The notes under the pieces were generated by a model. That model ran no database searches. It was given only the letters and a program-made list of their open reading frames with translations, and had not been told where the DNA came from. A stretch of DNA of 64,000 nucleotides from an uncultured Mycoplasmatota bacterium (GTDB taxonomy: Bacteria > Bacillota_I > Bacilli_A > RF39 > UBA660), in NCBI GenBank assembly GCA_946403755.1, contig CAMJBC010000005.1:1-64000 (forward strand). Direction: 5' to 3'. A program made the position numbers and the translations under genes. Positions within the stretch are counted from its first letter, which is position 1; the number at the start of each line of letters is the position of its first letter. This document shows positions 19,536 through 29,473 of the stretch, in pieces.

Positions 19536-20873
19536 CTATCTAGTTAATGTTAATCCTGCTTCTTCTTCAGCCATTAATGCTTCCCAGTCTACTCCAGCTA
19601 TTGATTCATTTACTACTCTAGCTTCTTCTGGTGTTGCATTATCCATAAATTGTTCATAAGATTGCTCTTGACCAGTTTGTGGAATTGCTGGTGCTGGAGT
19701 TTGAGGAGCTAATTGCTCTTCAGTTACAAGTCCATGTCCTTCAGAATCTCTATCTAAATCTACATGATCTCCACGTCTAGTACCTTCATCACTATGAACA
19801 TAACTATCTCCACTATTTGTTCTTTCTACTCCATCTTCCATATTCATTATTGTAACTCCTGGAGCTAACTTTGGTTGTACAAATTCATCTTGAGGTGTTG
19901 GATCAACTGGTGTTGGAGTTACTGGAGTTGGAGTTACTGGAGTTGGATCTACAGGTGTAGGATCAACTGGTGTTGGAGTAACTTCTGGTTCAGCTGGTGT
20001 ACTTGGTGTGTAAGGAGCAACTGGTCTTGGTTCAGGTAAATTTGTCATTGGAGTAAGTGGTTTTACAGGATCTACAGTTGCGATAGGTTTCCAAGGTTGT
20101 TGTTGATTACTTCTTTGATAAGTACCTGTATTTGATCTATCATAATTTACTTTTACACCTAATAGTGCTAATAAACCTGCTACGCCTCCTACAACTCTAG
20201 CTATTTTAACCCATAATTTTTCCTTAGGTTTAACAACTGAACCTACTTCAGTAGGACCATCTTTAGCAGCTTCTTCCATTGCAGCTATAATAGCATCTCT
20301 ATTTTTATCTTCTTCTGCAGTTGGGAATTCTGGTTCTTCTTCATCTTTTTTATCTTCAGTTGTTGATGGAGTTTCACCATCTTTTCCTCCCAATAAAGCA
20401 TCTACTTCATCTTTTTTATCATCTTTTCCAGCAACAGGAAATTCTGGTTCTTCCTCATCTTCTTTTGATTTATCTTCTGATTCTTCTTCAGAAGTACGTT
20501 TTGGACCAGGAAGAACTCCTCTTTCTAAATCAGCTAATCTAGCTTTTGATTTTTTAATTTCTTCTTCTAATTCAGCAAGATATTCTTTAAGTTTAGCAAG
20601 TTTTTGTTCTTCAACTGCTATTTCAGCAAGATATTCATCTTTATCTTCTGCTAACATATTGTCTCTTAAATGACGAAATGCTGGAGCTAAAGATTCAATC
20701 TTAGCTACCTCAGTAGCTGGAATATCTTCTCCTATTAAGTATTTCTTTCTAAGAATTGAGTTAGTTAAGAAATCAATATCTAATAGAGTTTGTTTTTTCA
20801 TTACTTCGAATCTACTTAATGCAGTAGTTTTTTCTAAATAAATACTTCTTTCTAGTAATTCTTTCTCATCCAT
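19536..20873 (-). CDS. Coiled-coil protein with one TM and P/T/V-repeat region
   Basis: N-terminal heptad-rich coil, duplicated EEEPEFPxA segments, TM VARVVGGVAGLLALLGV, TPVDPTPV repeats. Confidence 0.65.
   Translation of the reverse strand: MDEKELLERSIYLEKTTALSRFEVMKKQTLLDIDFLTNSILRKKYLIGEDIPATEVAKIESLAPAFRHLRDNMLAEDKDEYLAEIAVEEQKLAKLKEYLAELEEEIKKSKARLADLERGVLPGPKRTSEEESEDKSKEDEEEPEFPVAGKDDKKDEVDALLGGKDGETPSTTEDKKDEEEPEFPTAEEDKNRDAIIAAMEEAAKDGPTEVGSVVKPKEKLWVKIARVVGGVAGLLALLGVKVNYDRSNTGTYQRSNQQQPWKPIATVDPVKPLTPMTNLPEPRPVAPYTPSTPAEPEVTPTPVDPTPVDPTPVTPTPVTPTPVDPTPQDEFVQPKLAPGVTIMNMEDGVERTNSGDSYVHSDEGTRRGDHVDLDRDSEGHGLVTEEQLAPQTPAPAIPQTGQEQSYEQFMDNATPEEARVVNESIAGVDWEALMAEEEAGLTLTR
19890..19985 (-). 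repeat. In-frame P/T/V/D tandem repeats
   Basis: Repeated (T)PVDPTPV/TPTPV coding units. Confidence 0.75.
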
Positions 20874-22612
20874 TAATAATTACCTTCTTTCTTATTTCTA
20901 ACAAGCATTTTTATTTGATATCTAATTTCTCCTGCATTGTTAATATCTTTTAATGTTGAAACATTATATCCTTTATTATTAAATACTTTAATTAATTGTT
21001 CTTTTGACATATAATCTGTTGATAAATCTACCCAATCAGTAGAAGAAGTTGATTTAATTTCTTGTAGTTTAATTTTTACTCTACTTTCAATTTGTCTATT
21101 TCTTCCATCTGATGTTTTTGGATTTGATTTAGACCAATTAGACCAATCAGACCATTTAGAATCGCTTGTCTTAGTTGCGTTTACATATCCACTTGGTGCT
21201 ACTGCTGTATAAGTAGAAGTTACTGATGTTGATTGAGTATACCATTTATATGCAGTTGTTTTTGATGAAACATCTTTAATAGCACCATTTACTGGAGCTT
21301 TTGTATAATATACTTTTTCTCCAGCAGCAGTTGATGCTCCTGATGGATAATATGTTCTATCACCATTATCTACAATTTTATACCAATAGTAGAATGTTGC
21401 TGATACTTGTAAGCAAGTATCTGTAGATTTTCCTCCTGGACATTCTCCAGTTGAAATACTACTCCAATCACTATATGTTACACATTTATCTGTTTCATTT
21501 ACTTTTTTACCATAAACTGTATCTGATGATGAATTTGGATCAGCACAACTATAGAATATTTCTCTTAATACTTTATATTCTGGATTAAGTGTTGAAGGAC
21601 AAGGTTCAGGTTGGAATAACCAGTATTTTGATGTTGAACTTGTTGAACAAGCATAATATTTAGTTGGTGCTCTAGAACCAGTAACAGTTCTTGTCTTATG
21701 CATTGTAACAATAATTCCACCTTCATTATGAGTATAATCTCCAATTGGTTTTGTACTTACAGCTTTTTGTCCATCTGCTGTTAAAGCATATTCTTTTTTA
21801 CTTGTTGTTGTATACCATTTATATGCCTCAGTTGTTTTATTATCATATCCAGTATAACCATTCTTTGGAGCACTTACATAATATTCATCAACCTTGCTAG
21901 GTTCAGTTTTATCTCCAGAAGTTGAATAATATAATTTCTTTGTTACATTCCATTTGAATAATTCGTCTCTATATTTGTAGTAAGTAGTAGTTCCAAGTGT
22001 TTTATATGAAACATATTTAACATCTTCTTTCCATACTTCTTCTACTTTTCCTAATTCTTCTTTAGATTTTTGTAATTCTTGTGGTAAGAATATAAAATCT
22101 ACATAAGTTTCATCAGCAATAATATCATTTAGTTTTCCTTCTACACTATCTGAATATTCTTCATTTGATAATTTATCACTACAAGCAAACCATGGTGTAT
22201 ATTGTATTGTTCTATTTTCTAACATACATACTCTTACATAAGTATTTACTGTATTACATTTCTTCCATGTATTAGCATCTAATAATCCACTTATGATTAA
22301 TGTTTGTAATGTAACTTGAGAACATTCACCAGCAGATTCAGGATATTCATCTCTATTATTTTCATAATATTTCTTTCCTGCTGCTAATAGTGCACTTTCA
22401 TAATCAATTGTTACATCTTCACCAGGAGTTGGTTCTACATTATTATTATCATTTCTTCTACTATTACCACAACTCTTAACTAACATTAAGATTATTATAA
22501 TAGCTGAAACTATTAATAAAATTACTCCTATTTTCTCAAGAAAATCATAACTTTTTCTCTTTTTACTAATATTACTGTCATCGTATTCATATTCATCATA
22601 ATTATTTGACAT
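20873..22612 (-). CDS. Single-TM surface protein with duplicated YKWYT module
   Basis: TM IGVILLIVSAIIIILMLV; two related segments around TTEAYKWYTTTSKKEYAL and KTTAYKWYTQSTSVTSTY. Confidence 0.65.
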   Translation of the reverse strand: MSNNYDEYEYDDSNISKKRKSYDFLEKIGVILLIVSAIIIILMLVKSCGNSRRNDNNNVEPTPGEDVTIDYESALLAAGKKYYENNRDEYPESAGECSQVTLQTLIISGLLDANTWKKCNTVNTYVRVCMLENRTIQYTPWFACSDKLSNEEYSDSVEGKLNDIIADETYVDFIFLPQELQKSKEELGKVEEVWKEDVKYVSYKTLGTTTYYKYRDELFKWNVTKKLYYSTSGDKTEPSKVDEYYVSAPKNGYTGYDNKTTEAYKWYTTTSKKEYALTADGQKAVSTKPIGDYTHNEGGIIVTMHKTRTVTGSRAPTKYYACSTSSTSKYWLFQPEPCPSTLNPEYKVLREIFYSCADPNSSSDTVYGKKVNETDKCVTYSDWSSISTGECPGGKSTDTCLQVSATFYYWYKIVDNGDRTYYPSGASTAAGEKVYYTKAPVNGAIKDVSSKTTAYKWYTQSTSVTSTYTAVAPSGYVNATKTSDSKWSDWSNWSKSNPKTSDGRNRQIESRVKIKLQEIKSTSSTDWVDLSTDYMSKEQLIKVFNNKGYNVSTLKDINNAGEIRYQIKMLVRNKKEGNY

Positions 22613-22696
22613 AACAAACCCTCCAATATATTATTGAATTCTAATATAATTCTATCATTTTATACTTGTAAATACAAGAAAAAAGAAAAGAAAAAA

Positions 22697-23650
22697 TTAA
22701 AATAAAGACATTTGTTCATATGGATTAATTCCACTTTTAATTAATTCCATGACTTTTTGTTCTTCCTCTATTCTTTTTAATTCTTTTTTCTTTTCTTCAG
22801 TTGGTCCTTCATTATACATAACTGGAGAATGCTTTTTATTCATTGAACCAGTAAATTTGAAGAACTCAGCAACATCATATATTCTTTTTTTACTTTTAAT
22901 TCTTTTACCTTGTTTGTCTCTTTTAATTGATCCATCTCTTCTATTAATATCATATGTATATTTATCTATTAATCTTTCAGCTGCTCTATATAATTCATCT
23001 AATGAATGATTTTGATTTTCACATAAATCTATAGCTATACGTAATTTTTCTAATTCTGGTAAAGAATCATTATTAAAACATAACTCATTACATAAGTCTT
23101 TAAGAGTACCAAAGTCTCTAGAATATACATGATCTTTTAAACATTTTTTAATAAATTCTAATGAGAAAAATCTTCTATCATCTTTCAAAAAATCTTTATC
23201 ATTTTTATACATTACTTGTAAATATTTAATTCTTCTATCATATTTTCTATCTTTTTTGGGAGTTTTAGAATAATCTTCATTATAAGCTACATTAATATCT
23301 GGAACATATCCTTTTCTTCCAATAGCTTTATCTCCAAAAAAACTAGCTAATTCTTCTTTAGAAGAAAAACTTGTAGTAAAATCTAATATTTCACTAATAG
23401 TACTTGCTGCTGTACGTCTACTTTTTGGATCAAGTAATTTATGAAAATTAAGTTTTCTATAACAGTGAGCAACAATATACATACCATCTGGTCTATGTTC
23501 ACATGTAACATTTCCCATTAAATACTCATTTTTACTTTTACTAGAATAATCTCTTACTTTTTCTAAAAGCTTATTATATTCTAGATATGTTTCTATTTTC
23601 TTTTCTCTAGTACCACAATATGTTACTAAATAATATCTTCTTTCTTCCAT
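22697..23650 (-). CDS. Uncharacterised protein ending in a beta-clamp-binding-like motif
   Basis: 317-aa ORF; C-terminus ...NPYEQMSLF*. Confidence 0.65.
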   Translation of the reverse strand: MEERRYYLVTYCGTREKKIETYLEYNKLLEKVRDYSSKSKNEYLMGNVTCEHRPDGMYIVAHCYRKLNFHKLLDPKSRRTAASTISEILDFTTSFSSKEELASFFGDKAIGRKGYVPDINVAYNEDYSKTPKKDRKYDRRIKYLQVMYKNDKDFLKDDRRFFSLEFIKKCLKDHVYSRDFGTLKDLCNELCFNNDSLPELEKLRIAIDLCENQNHSLDELYRAAERLIDKYTYDINRRDGSIKRDKQGKRIKSKKRIYDVAEFFKFTGSMNKKHSPVMYNEGPTEEKKKELKRIEEEQKVMELIKSGINPYEQMSLF

Positions 23651-23775
23651 AGGTATTACCCCCTTAAAAATTGGCTATATTATAGCATAAAATGGCCAAA
23701 AAGTCAATTTTTGCTTTACTTAAAGCTTTTTTTATGTTAAATTATATGTGGTTTAAAAAGAGGAGGCATACAAAA

Positions 23776-23943
23776 ATGGCTAAAAATATATCAAAGAGAA
23801 ATAATATGAGTGCTCAAAATAGACCTTTCTCTGAAAAGGCTACTAAGAAAACTCAAAAAGTTAACTTACAAACTGTTCTTGTTGATGGTAAAAAAGTTAG
23901 ATTATCAACAAAAGAAATTAGAACTAATAAGAAAAATAACTAA
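23776..23943 (+). CDS. rpmB: Ribosomal protein L28-like, short
   Basis: AGGAGG RBS then MAKNISKRNNMSAQNRPFSEKATKKTQKVNLQTVLVDGKKVRLSTKEIRT; start trimmed from ORF-track 23692. Confidence 0.7.
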   Translation: MAKNISKRNNMSAQNRPFSEKATKKTQKVNLQTVLVDGKKVRLSTKEIRTNKKNN

Positions 23944-23989
23944 ATCAGGCAACTGATTTTTTTATTGCAATAAAAAAATAGATGTTACT

Positions 23990-24868
23990 CTATTTTATTA
24001 TTTGTTGTTCAAGTACTAGATCTATATCATAGATCTTTTTTATTTGTTTTTTAATATATTTAATTAATTTAATAATATCAGTAGATGTAGCATTATTTGA
24101 ATTAATTATGAAGTTTGCATGTTTATAACTAACACTTGCACCACCAATTGTATATCCTTTAAGACCAGCTTCATCAATTAATCTACCTGCTGAATTTCCT
24201 TCTGGATTTCTAAATACACTTCCACATGATGGATGATTTAAATCTTGTGATGCGATTCTCTTTTCAGTTCTATCTTTGCATACAGCTAATAATTCTTCTT
24301 TATTGGCTTTAGTTAATTTAAATTTAGCTCTTAAAATTACATATTTTTTCTTAGTAGTTTTAAACATAGATGTCCTATAACCAAATTCTAATTCTTCATT
24401 ATTTAATTCTTTTATTTTATTTCCATCTAATACAGTAACACTTATTAAAGTTTGGGATATATCTGATCCAAAACTACCAGCATTTCCATAAATACTTCCA
24501 CCTATTGTACCAGGTATACCACATGCAAAATCAAGTCCTGCATATCCTAGATTAACTAACTCATTAGCAAGTTTATTAATCATGCATCCACTTTCTACTG
24601 TTACTATATCATCATCAATTGAATAATTCTTTAATTCTAATTTAATAACTACTCCATTATAGTATTCAGGAATAATTATATTTGATCCATTTCCTATTAC
24701 AAAATATTTAGATTTATATTTTTTAATAACTTCTAATACCTTTTGTAATTCTTCTATATTCTTAACAAATACTAAAGCATCACAAACACTAGCTAATCTA
24801 TATGTATTATATTTTGTTAAATCAGCTTTTTCTTTTACTTCACAAATTTCATTTAATTCTTTTATCAT
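23990..24868 (-). CDS. murB: UDP-N-acetylenolpyruvoylglucosamine reductase
   Basis: VIGNGSNIII, GLDFACGIPGTIGGSIYGNAGSFG, PSCGSVFRNPEGNSAGRLIDEAGLKG. Confidence 0.95.
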   Translation of the reverse strand: MIKELNEICEVKEKADLTKYNTYRLASVCDALVFVKNIEELQKVLEVIKKYKSKYFVIGNGSNIIIPEYYNGVVIKLELKNYSIDDDIVTVESGCMINKLANELVNLGYAGLDFACGIPGTIGGSIYGNAGSFGSDISQTLISVTVLDGNKIKELNNEELEFGYRTSMFKTTKKKYVILRAKFKLTKANKEELLAVCKDRTEKRIASQDLNHPSCGSVFRNPEGNSAGRLIDEAGLKGYTIGGASVSYKHANFIINSNNATSTDIIKLIKYIKKQIKKIYDIDLVLEQQIIK

Positions 24869-25422
24869 TATTTATTTAAATATTCCTCTATAGCATCATT
24901 GCCACTAATATATTTATCTAATTTACCATTTTTAATCTTAATTATTGTAATACCTTTAATTTTTAATTCACTAGCAGTTTTAGCTTTTGGATTTTCTTCT
25001 TCACTAATGAATTTTTTATTTTCATTTTGTCCCATATCTACTTTATAAACTTTTGTTTTAATCTTTTCAGATATTAAAGTATCAATATAAGCATTTTTAA
25101 CATAACTATCTTTATAATTATCAAATACTACATAATATTCTTTATCTTTTCTATTGAATACACTTCCTATAGCTATATAATCTGTATCAATAGTAGCTTC
25201 TTCTTTTTCAGGAGCAGTATAACCTTTTTCAAATAAACCAAGTTTAGTCATACCATATACACATAAATATGCTACTCCAAGAAAAATAAGTATTCCACAT
25301 ATATTCTTAATTACTTCAATAAATTCATCTTTTTTTGTTTTTTCTACTGTTTTGTTTCTTTCTCTTTTTTGAGGTTTGTATTTTAGTTTCATTTTATTTT
25401 TAGCCAATTTTCTCATCTCCAA
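24868..25422 (-). CDS. Membrane-anchored thioredoxin-like protein lacking CxxC
   Basis: Basic N-terminus, TM ICGILIFLGVAYLCVYGM, then YYVVFDNYKDSYVKNAYIDTLI...IKGITIIKIKNGKLDKYISG. Confidence 0.5.
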   Translation of the reverse strand: MEMRKLAKNKMKLKYKPQKRERNKTVEKTKKDEFIEVIKNICGILIFLGVAYLCVYGMTKLGLFEKGYTAPEKEEATIDTDYIAIGSVFNRKDKEYYVVFDNYKDSYVKNAYIDTLISEKIKTKVYKVDMGQNENKKFISEEENPKAKTASELKIKGITIIKIKNGKLDKYISGNDAIEEYLNK

Positions 25423-25499
25423 TGATTTGATTATAGCATAAATGCTTAAAATATAGCAATTATTTGTTGATTTTTTAAATTTTTTATATTATAATTTAC

Positions 25500-25653
25500 C
25501 TTGTATTTAAGTGGCAGTGCTATATGGAATTATAATGTGTTTCTTGAAAATGATTAGTAATCTCTGCCAAGGTGAAAATCAAGAACAGAAACTCCCTATA
25601 ATAAAGTTAGTGGCCGATAGTACAAAAATATTTTGTAAAGGAGGAACAAATAC
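25500..25653 (+). promoter_or_regulatory. Structured 5' leader of rpsD, candidate S4 autoregulatory leader
   Basis: Promoter-like TATAAT about 25490, then about 150 nt untranslated with TGGCAG (25512-25517)/CTGCCA (25564-25569) pairing before AGGAGG. Confidence 0.55.
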
Positions 25654-26253
25654 ATGTCAAGATATACAGGACCTGCGTTCAAAAAATCAAGAAGATATAA
25701 CTTCTCTGTACTTGAAACTGGAAAAGAATTAAGAAAGAAACCTACTGCTCCTGGAATTCATGGAACTAGTAGAAAGAAATTATCTGAATACGGTGTTCAA
25801 TTACAAGAAAAACAAAAAGTTAGATTCTTATATGGACTTTCTGAAAAACAATTAAGAAAGACATTTGAAGCAGCTGGTAAAATGCAAGGAATTCATGGTT
25901 ATAATTTATTAATTTTATTAGAAAGCAGACTTGATAATTTAGTTTATAGAATGGGATTTGCTAAAACTAGAAGAGCTGCTAGACAAATTGTTAATCATGG
26001 ACATATCTTAGTTGATGGTAAAAAAGTAAACATTCCATCTTATAGAGTTAAAGTTGGAAATGTTATTTCTGTTAAAGAAGCTTCTATGGATCATCCAGTT
26101 ATTAATGAATGCGTAAATATGGATATTAATATTCCTGCTTACGTTAATGTTGATAAAGCTAAAAAAACTGGTACTTATGTAAGATATCCAGAACGTGAAG
26201 AATTAAATTCAGAAATTAATGAATCATTAATCGTTGAATACTACAACAGATAA
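25654..26253 (+). CDS. rpsD: 30S ribosomal protein S4
   Basis: [64 protein letters not shown]. Confidence 0.97.
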   Translation: MSRYTGPAFKKSRRYNFSVLETGKELRKKPTAPGIHGTSRKKLSEYGVQLQEKQKVRFLYGLSEKQLRKTFEAAGKMQGIHGYNLLILLESRLDNLVYRMGFAKTRRAARQIVNHGHILVDGKKVNIPSYRVKVGNVISVKEASMDHPVINECVNMDINIPAYVNVDKAKKTGTYVRYPEREELNSEINESLIVEYYNR

Positions 26254-26290
26254 TAAAATAAAAAGCTTACTTAATGTAAGCTTTTTTATT
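26250..26290. terminator. Terminator between convergent rpsD and ttcA-like gene
   Basis: AAAAAGCTTACttaatGTAAGCTTTTTTATT. Confidence 0.75.
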
Positions 26291-27101
26291 TGTCATAATC
26301 ATCTAAAAATGAATGTTCTTCATCTTCTTTATGATAACCAAGTATAGTATTTAAATTAACATCAAATGTAGATTTAAATATATTATAATCAATAGCAGGA
26401 TTAACTTTTTTAAGTTCTTTAATTAATTCTTTAATTTCTTTTCTCTTAGAATTATTTTCATGTTCAGATTTTTCAGTAAATTTACAAGCACAATTTAAGA
26501 ATTTTAATTTATTTGAATTAACCCATCTTAAAATATCATGTTCTCTTATAAAATACATAGGTCTAATAAGTTGCATACCTTCAAAATTATCACTATGTAA
26601 TTTAGGCATCATTGTTTTATATTCACTAGCATATAATAAACTAAGTAATATAGTCTCTACCACATCATCAAAATGATGACCAAGTGCTATTTTATTACAT
26701 CCAAGATTTTTAGCTTCTGCATAAAGATTGCCTCTTCTCATTCTAGCACATAAATAACATGGGCTTTTTTCTTCATTAGAAACTATATCAAAAATATTAC
26801 TTTCAAAAATATTTAAATCTATATTTAATAATTTAGCATTTGATTTAATTAATTCTAAGTTTTTTTCATTGTATCCAGGATTCATACATAGAAATACTAA
26901 TTCAAAATTAATTTTTCCATGACGTTTAAATTCTTGCATACACTTAGCAAGTAAAAAACTATCTTTTCCACCACTAATACATACAGCTATTTTATCTCCA
27001 TCTTCAATTAAATTGAATTCTTTTATTCCTTTAACAAATCTTGCCCATATTTCTTTTCTATATGTTTTAATAATACTTCTTTCAATTACTTCATTCTTCA
27101 T
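26286..27101 (-). CDS. TtcA-family tRNA thiolation ATPase
   Basis: PP-loop CISGGKDS, CYLCARMRRGNLYAEA, ALGHHFDDVVET, LNCAC. Confidence 0.88.
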   Translation of the reverse strand: MKNEVIERSIIKTYRKEIWARFVKGIKEFNLIEDGDKIAVCISGGKDSFLLAKCMQEFKRHGKINFELVFLCMNPGYNEKNLELIKSNAKLLNIDLNIFESNIFDIVSNEEKSPCYLCARMRRGNLYAEAKNLGCNKIALGHHFDDVVETILLSLLYASEYKTMMPKLHSDNFEGMQLIRPMYFIREHDILRWVNSNKLKFLNCACKFTEKSEHENNSKRKEIKELIKELKKVNPAIDYNIFKSTFDVNLNTILGYHKEDEEHSFLDDYDK

Positions 27102-27936
27102 CTTTTATACCATTTTGTCTTTTATAAGCAATCATTGTATTTTTAAGAAGCATACATACAGTCATAGGACCTACTCCACCAGGAACAGGTGTTTTATATG
27201 AACATTTATTATCAACATTTGGATTAACATCTCCATATAAAACTCCATCTTCTTTAGTAATACCAACATCAATTATAATAGCATCTTTCTTTATCATAGA
27301 TTCATCTATTAAATGTTTTTTACCAGTACATACTATTAAGATATCTGCATTCTTAGTATAATCACTTAAATTCTTAGTTTTAGAATGACATATAGTACAT
27401 GTAGCATTTCTTTTTAAACACATTAACATTGTAGGTTTACCAACTAAATTGCTTCTTCCTACAACACATACATTTTTTCCTTCTAAATTTATTTTATAAT
27501 AATCAAATATTTCAAGTATTCCTAAAGCAGTACATGGTACAAAATTAGGATTTCCACTTAATAATCTAGCTTGTGAATAATTACCTAACCCATCAACATC
27601 TTTTTCAGGACTAATAGTATTTAATAATCTATCTTTATTATATTGTTTAGGTAATGGAAGTTGTACTATTATTCCATTAATACTTTCATCTTTATTTAAT
27701 GATTTAATCTTTTTAACAATTTTATCTTCACTTGTTCCATCATTAAAATGAATAAGTAAAAAACTCATTCCTACATATTCACATGCTTTTCTTTTATTAT
27801 TTATATATATTTTACTAGCTTCATCTTCACCAACTAATATTACTGCTAATAATGGTGTTTTTTTATAAGATGATGCATCAGCTTTAACTTCATCTTTAAT
27901 TTTTGCACTAAGGTTTTTTCCATCAAGTATTATCAT
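27091..27936 (-). CDS. folD: Bifunctional methylenetetrahydrofolate dehydrogenase/cyclohydrolase
   Basis: NGIIVQLPLPKQYN, CTALGILEI, VVGRSNLVGKPTMLMCL, KTPVPGGVGPMTVCMLLKNT. Confidence 0.96.
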   Translation of the reverse strand: MIILDGKNLSAKIKDEVKADASSYKKTPLLAVILVGEDEASKIYINNKRKACEYVGMSFLLIHFNDGTSEDKIVKKIKSLNKDESINGIIVQLPLPKQYNKDRLLNTISPEKDVDGLGNYSQARLLSGNPNFVPCTALGILEIFDYYKINLEGKNVCVVGRSNLVGKPTMLMCLKRNATCTICHSKTKNLSDYTKNADILIVCTGKKHLIDESMIKKDAIIIDVGITKEDGVLYGDVNPNVDNKCSYKTPVPGGVGPMTVCMLLKNTMIAYKRQNGIKDEE

Positions 27937-28617
27937 TTATTCACCTTCTTTATTTAACTCCTTAACGAATCTAATACTTTCTAAATCTTGATTCATTATT
28001 GGTCTATCATTTGTATTTGTTTCTACATTAGCTACTTTATCTACTACATCCATACCATGAATTACTTTACCAAAAGCAGCATATTTTCCATTTAAATGTG
28101 GACTATCTTGATGAACTATAAAGAATTGAGAAGAAGCACTATTCATTGTTTCTTCTGTATCAACTATAGCTCCTTGTCTAGCCATTGATAAAACTCCTCT
28201 TGTATGTAATAAATCATTAGTTACTCCATTTTCAGAAAACTCCCCTTTAATAGTAACAGCACTACCACCAGTTCCAGTTCCAGTTGGATCTCCAGTTTGA
28301 ATCATAAAATCTTTAATAACTCTATGAAATATCATATTATCAAAGAAATGTTCACTAACTAATTTTTGAAAATTCTCAACTGTAATTGGTGCTATCTCAG
28401 GATATAATTCAGCAATAATAATTCCATAACTTGGAACACTAATTTTTACTAAATTAGTTTTCTCTTCTGTTTCAACATATCTTACATTATCTATTTCATA
28501 TATTGTTGTTCCATTTTCATCTTGATCAACAACATAATTTAATTCTTCACCTTTTCCACAACCAAATATTACTAATAATAAACTAAAAACTATTAAACTT
28601 TTTAGTACTTTTTTCAT
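27937..28617 (-). CDS. Lipoprotein cyclophilin-type peptidyl-prolyl isomerase
   Basis: Lipobox LLVIFGC; ENFQKLVSEHFFDNMIFHRVIKDFMIQTGDPTGTGTGG, SSQFFIVHQDSPHLNGKYAAFGKV; start at 28617. Confidence 0.93.
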   Translation of the reverse strand: MKKVLKSLIVFSLLLVIFGCGKGEELNYVVDQDENGTTIYEIDNVRYVETEEKTNLVKISVPSYGIIIAELYPEIAPITVENFQKLVSEHFFDNMIFHRVIKDFMIQTGDPTGTGTGGSAVTIKGEFSENGVTNDLLHTRGVLSMARQGAIVDTEETMNSASSQFFIVHQDSPHLNGKYAAFGKVIHGMDVVDKVANVETNTNDRPIMNQDLESIRFVKELNKEGE

Positions 28618-28672
28618 ATATACCATCCCTTTCATACATAGATTATACTACAATTATGTTATTTTTAAAAGG

Positions 28673-28701
28673 TTGACTTAATAAAAGCGCTTTGTTATAA
28701 T
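28673..28701 (+). promoter_or_regulatory. Strong sigma-70-type promoter for 28728..29465
   Basis: TTGACT-17 nt-TATAAT. Confidence 0.8.
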
Positions 28702-28727
28702 AGCCTCGCTTTTAAGGGGGTGTCATT

Positions 28728-29465
28728 ATGAAAAAAATAGTTATTCCTAAAAAAGAATTAGAATCATTTCCTAAACCAAATATATCTCGTGTTAAAGAAA
28801 GTACTTTATATTATAAAGAAAATCATTTATTCAAAGTTTTAAATCCTGAACTAAGAGATAGAAAAGATACTATTCTTAAATTAGAAAGACTACAAGGAAA
28901 AGAACTAATATTACCAGAATATCTATTATATGATGAAAATGGTTTTATTGGATATGTAATGCATTTCTTTAAAGAACATAAACAATTAGAAGATTTTATA
29001 TTTGGTAAATTACCTTTTGAAGAAAGAAAAAGAATATGCATAGAATTATGTAGAATATTTACTAGTTTAAAAAAACAAGATTTTGCGTATTATGATATAC
29101 ATCCATTCAATATTTTATATAAAGATGGTGATATTAAAATAGCTGATATGGATCATGGTGTATTTAGATTAAATAGAATTATTGATTCATTAAGTGATTT
29201 TGAATTATTTAATAATTACTCTATCATAGGAAATTATCATTTAACATTAACTATATTAGGTTTGTTATTTGAAGATTATAGAGATAATGTTTTAGAATCA
29301 ATAAAAAATAATAAAAGAGAACTAATTAAATATAGTCCTAAAAGAATGAAAAAATTATATAAATATATAACAAGAAGTCCTATGTTTGAATTTGATGTCT
29401 CTGAATATTTAGAAGATATAGATGAAGATTATATAGAAGGTGCTAAATTAATATTAAAAAAATAA
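28728..29465 (+). CDS. Protein-kinase-like fold protein
   Basis: LFKVLN lysine, YYDIHPFNILY (HxDxxxxN-like), IKIADMDHGVF (DFG-like). Confidence 0.6.
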   Translation: MKKIVIPKKELESFPKPNISRVKESTLYYKENHLFKVLNPELRDRKDTILKLERLQGKELILPEYLLYDENGFIGYVMHFFKEHKQLEDFIFGKLPFEERKRICIELCRIFTSLKKQDFAYYDIHPFNILYKDGDIKIADMDHGVFRLNRIIDSLSDFELFNNYSIIGNYHLTLTILGLLFEDYRDNVLESIKNNKRELIKYSPKRMKKLYKYITRSPMFEFDVSEYLEDIDEDYIEGAKLILKK

Positions 29466-29473
29466 CTAATTTC

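Noticed and set aside
24868-25422. FtsQ/DivIB, expected next to murB
   Set aside because: No POTRA-like pattern; the domain looks thioredoxin-like instead.
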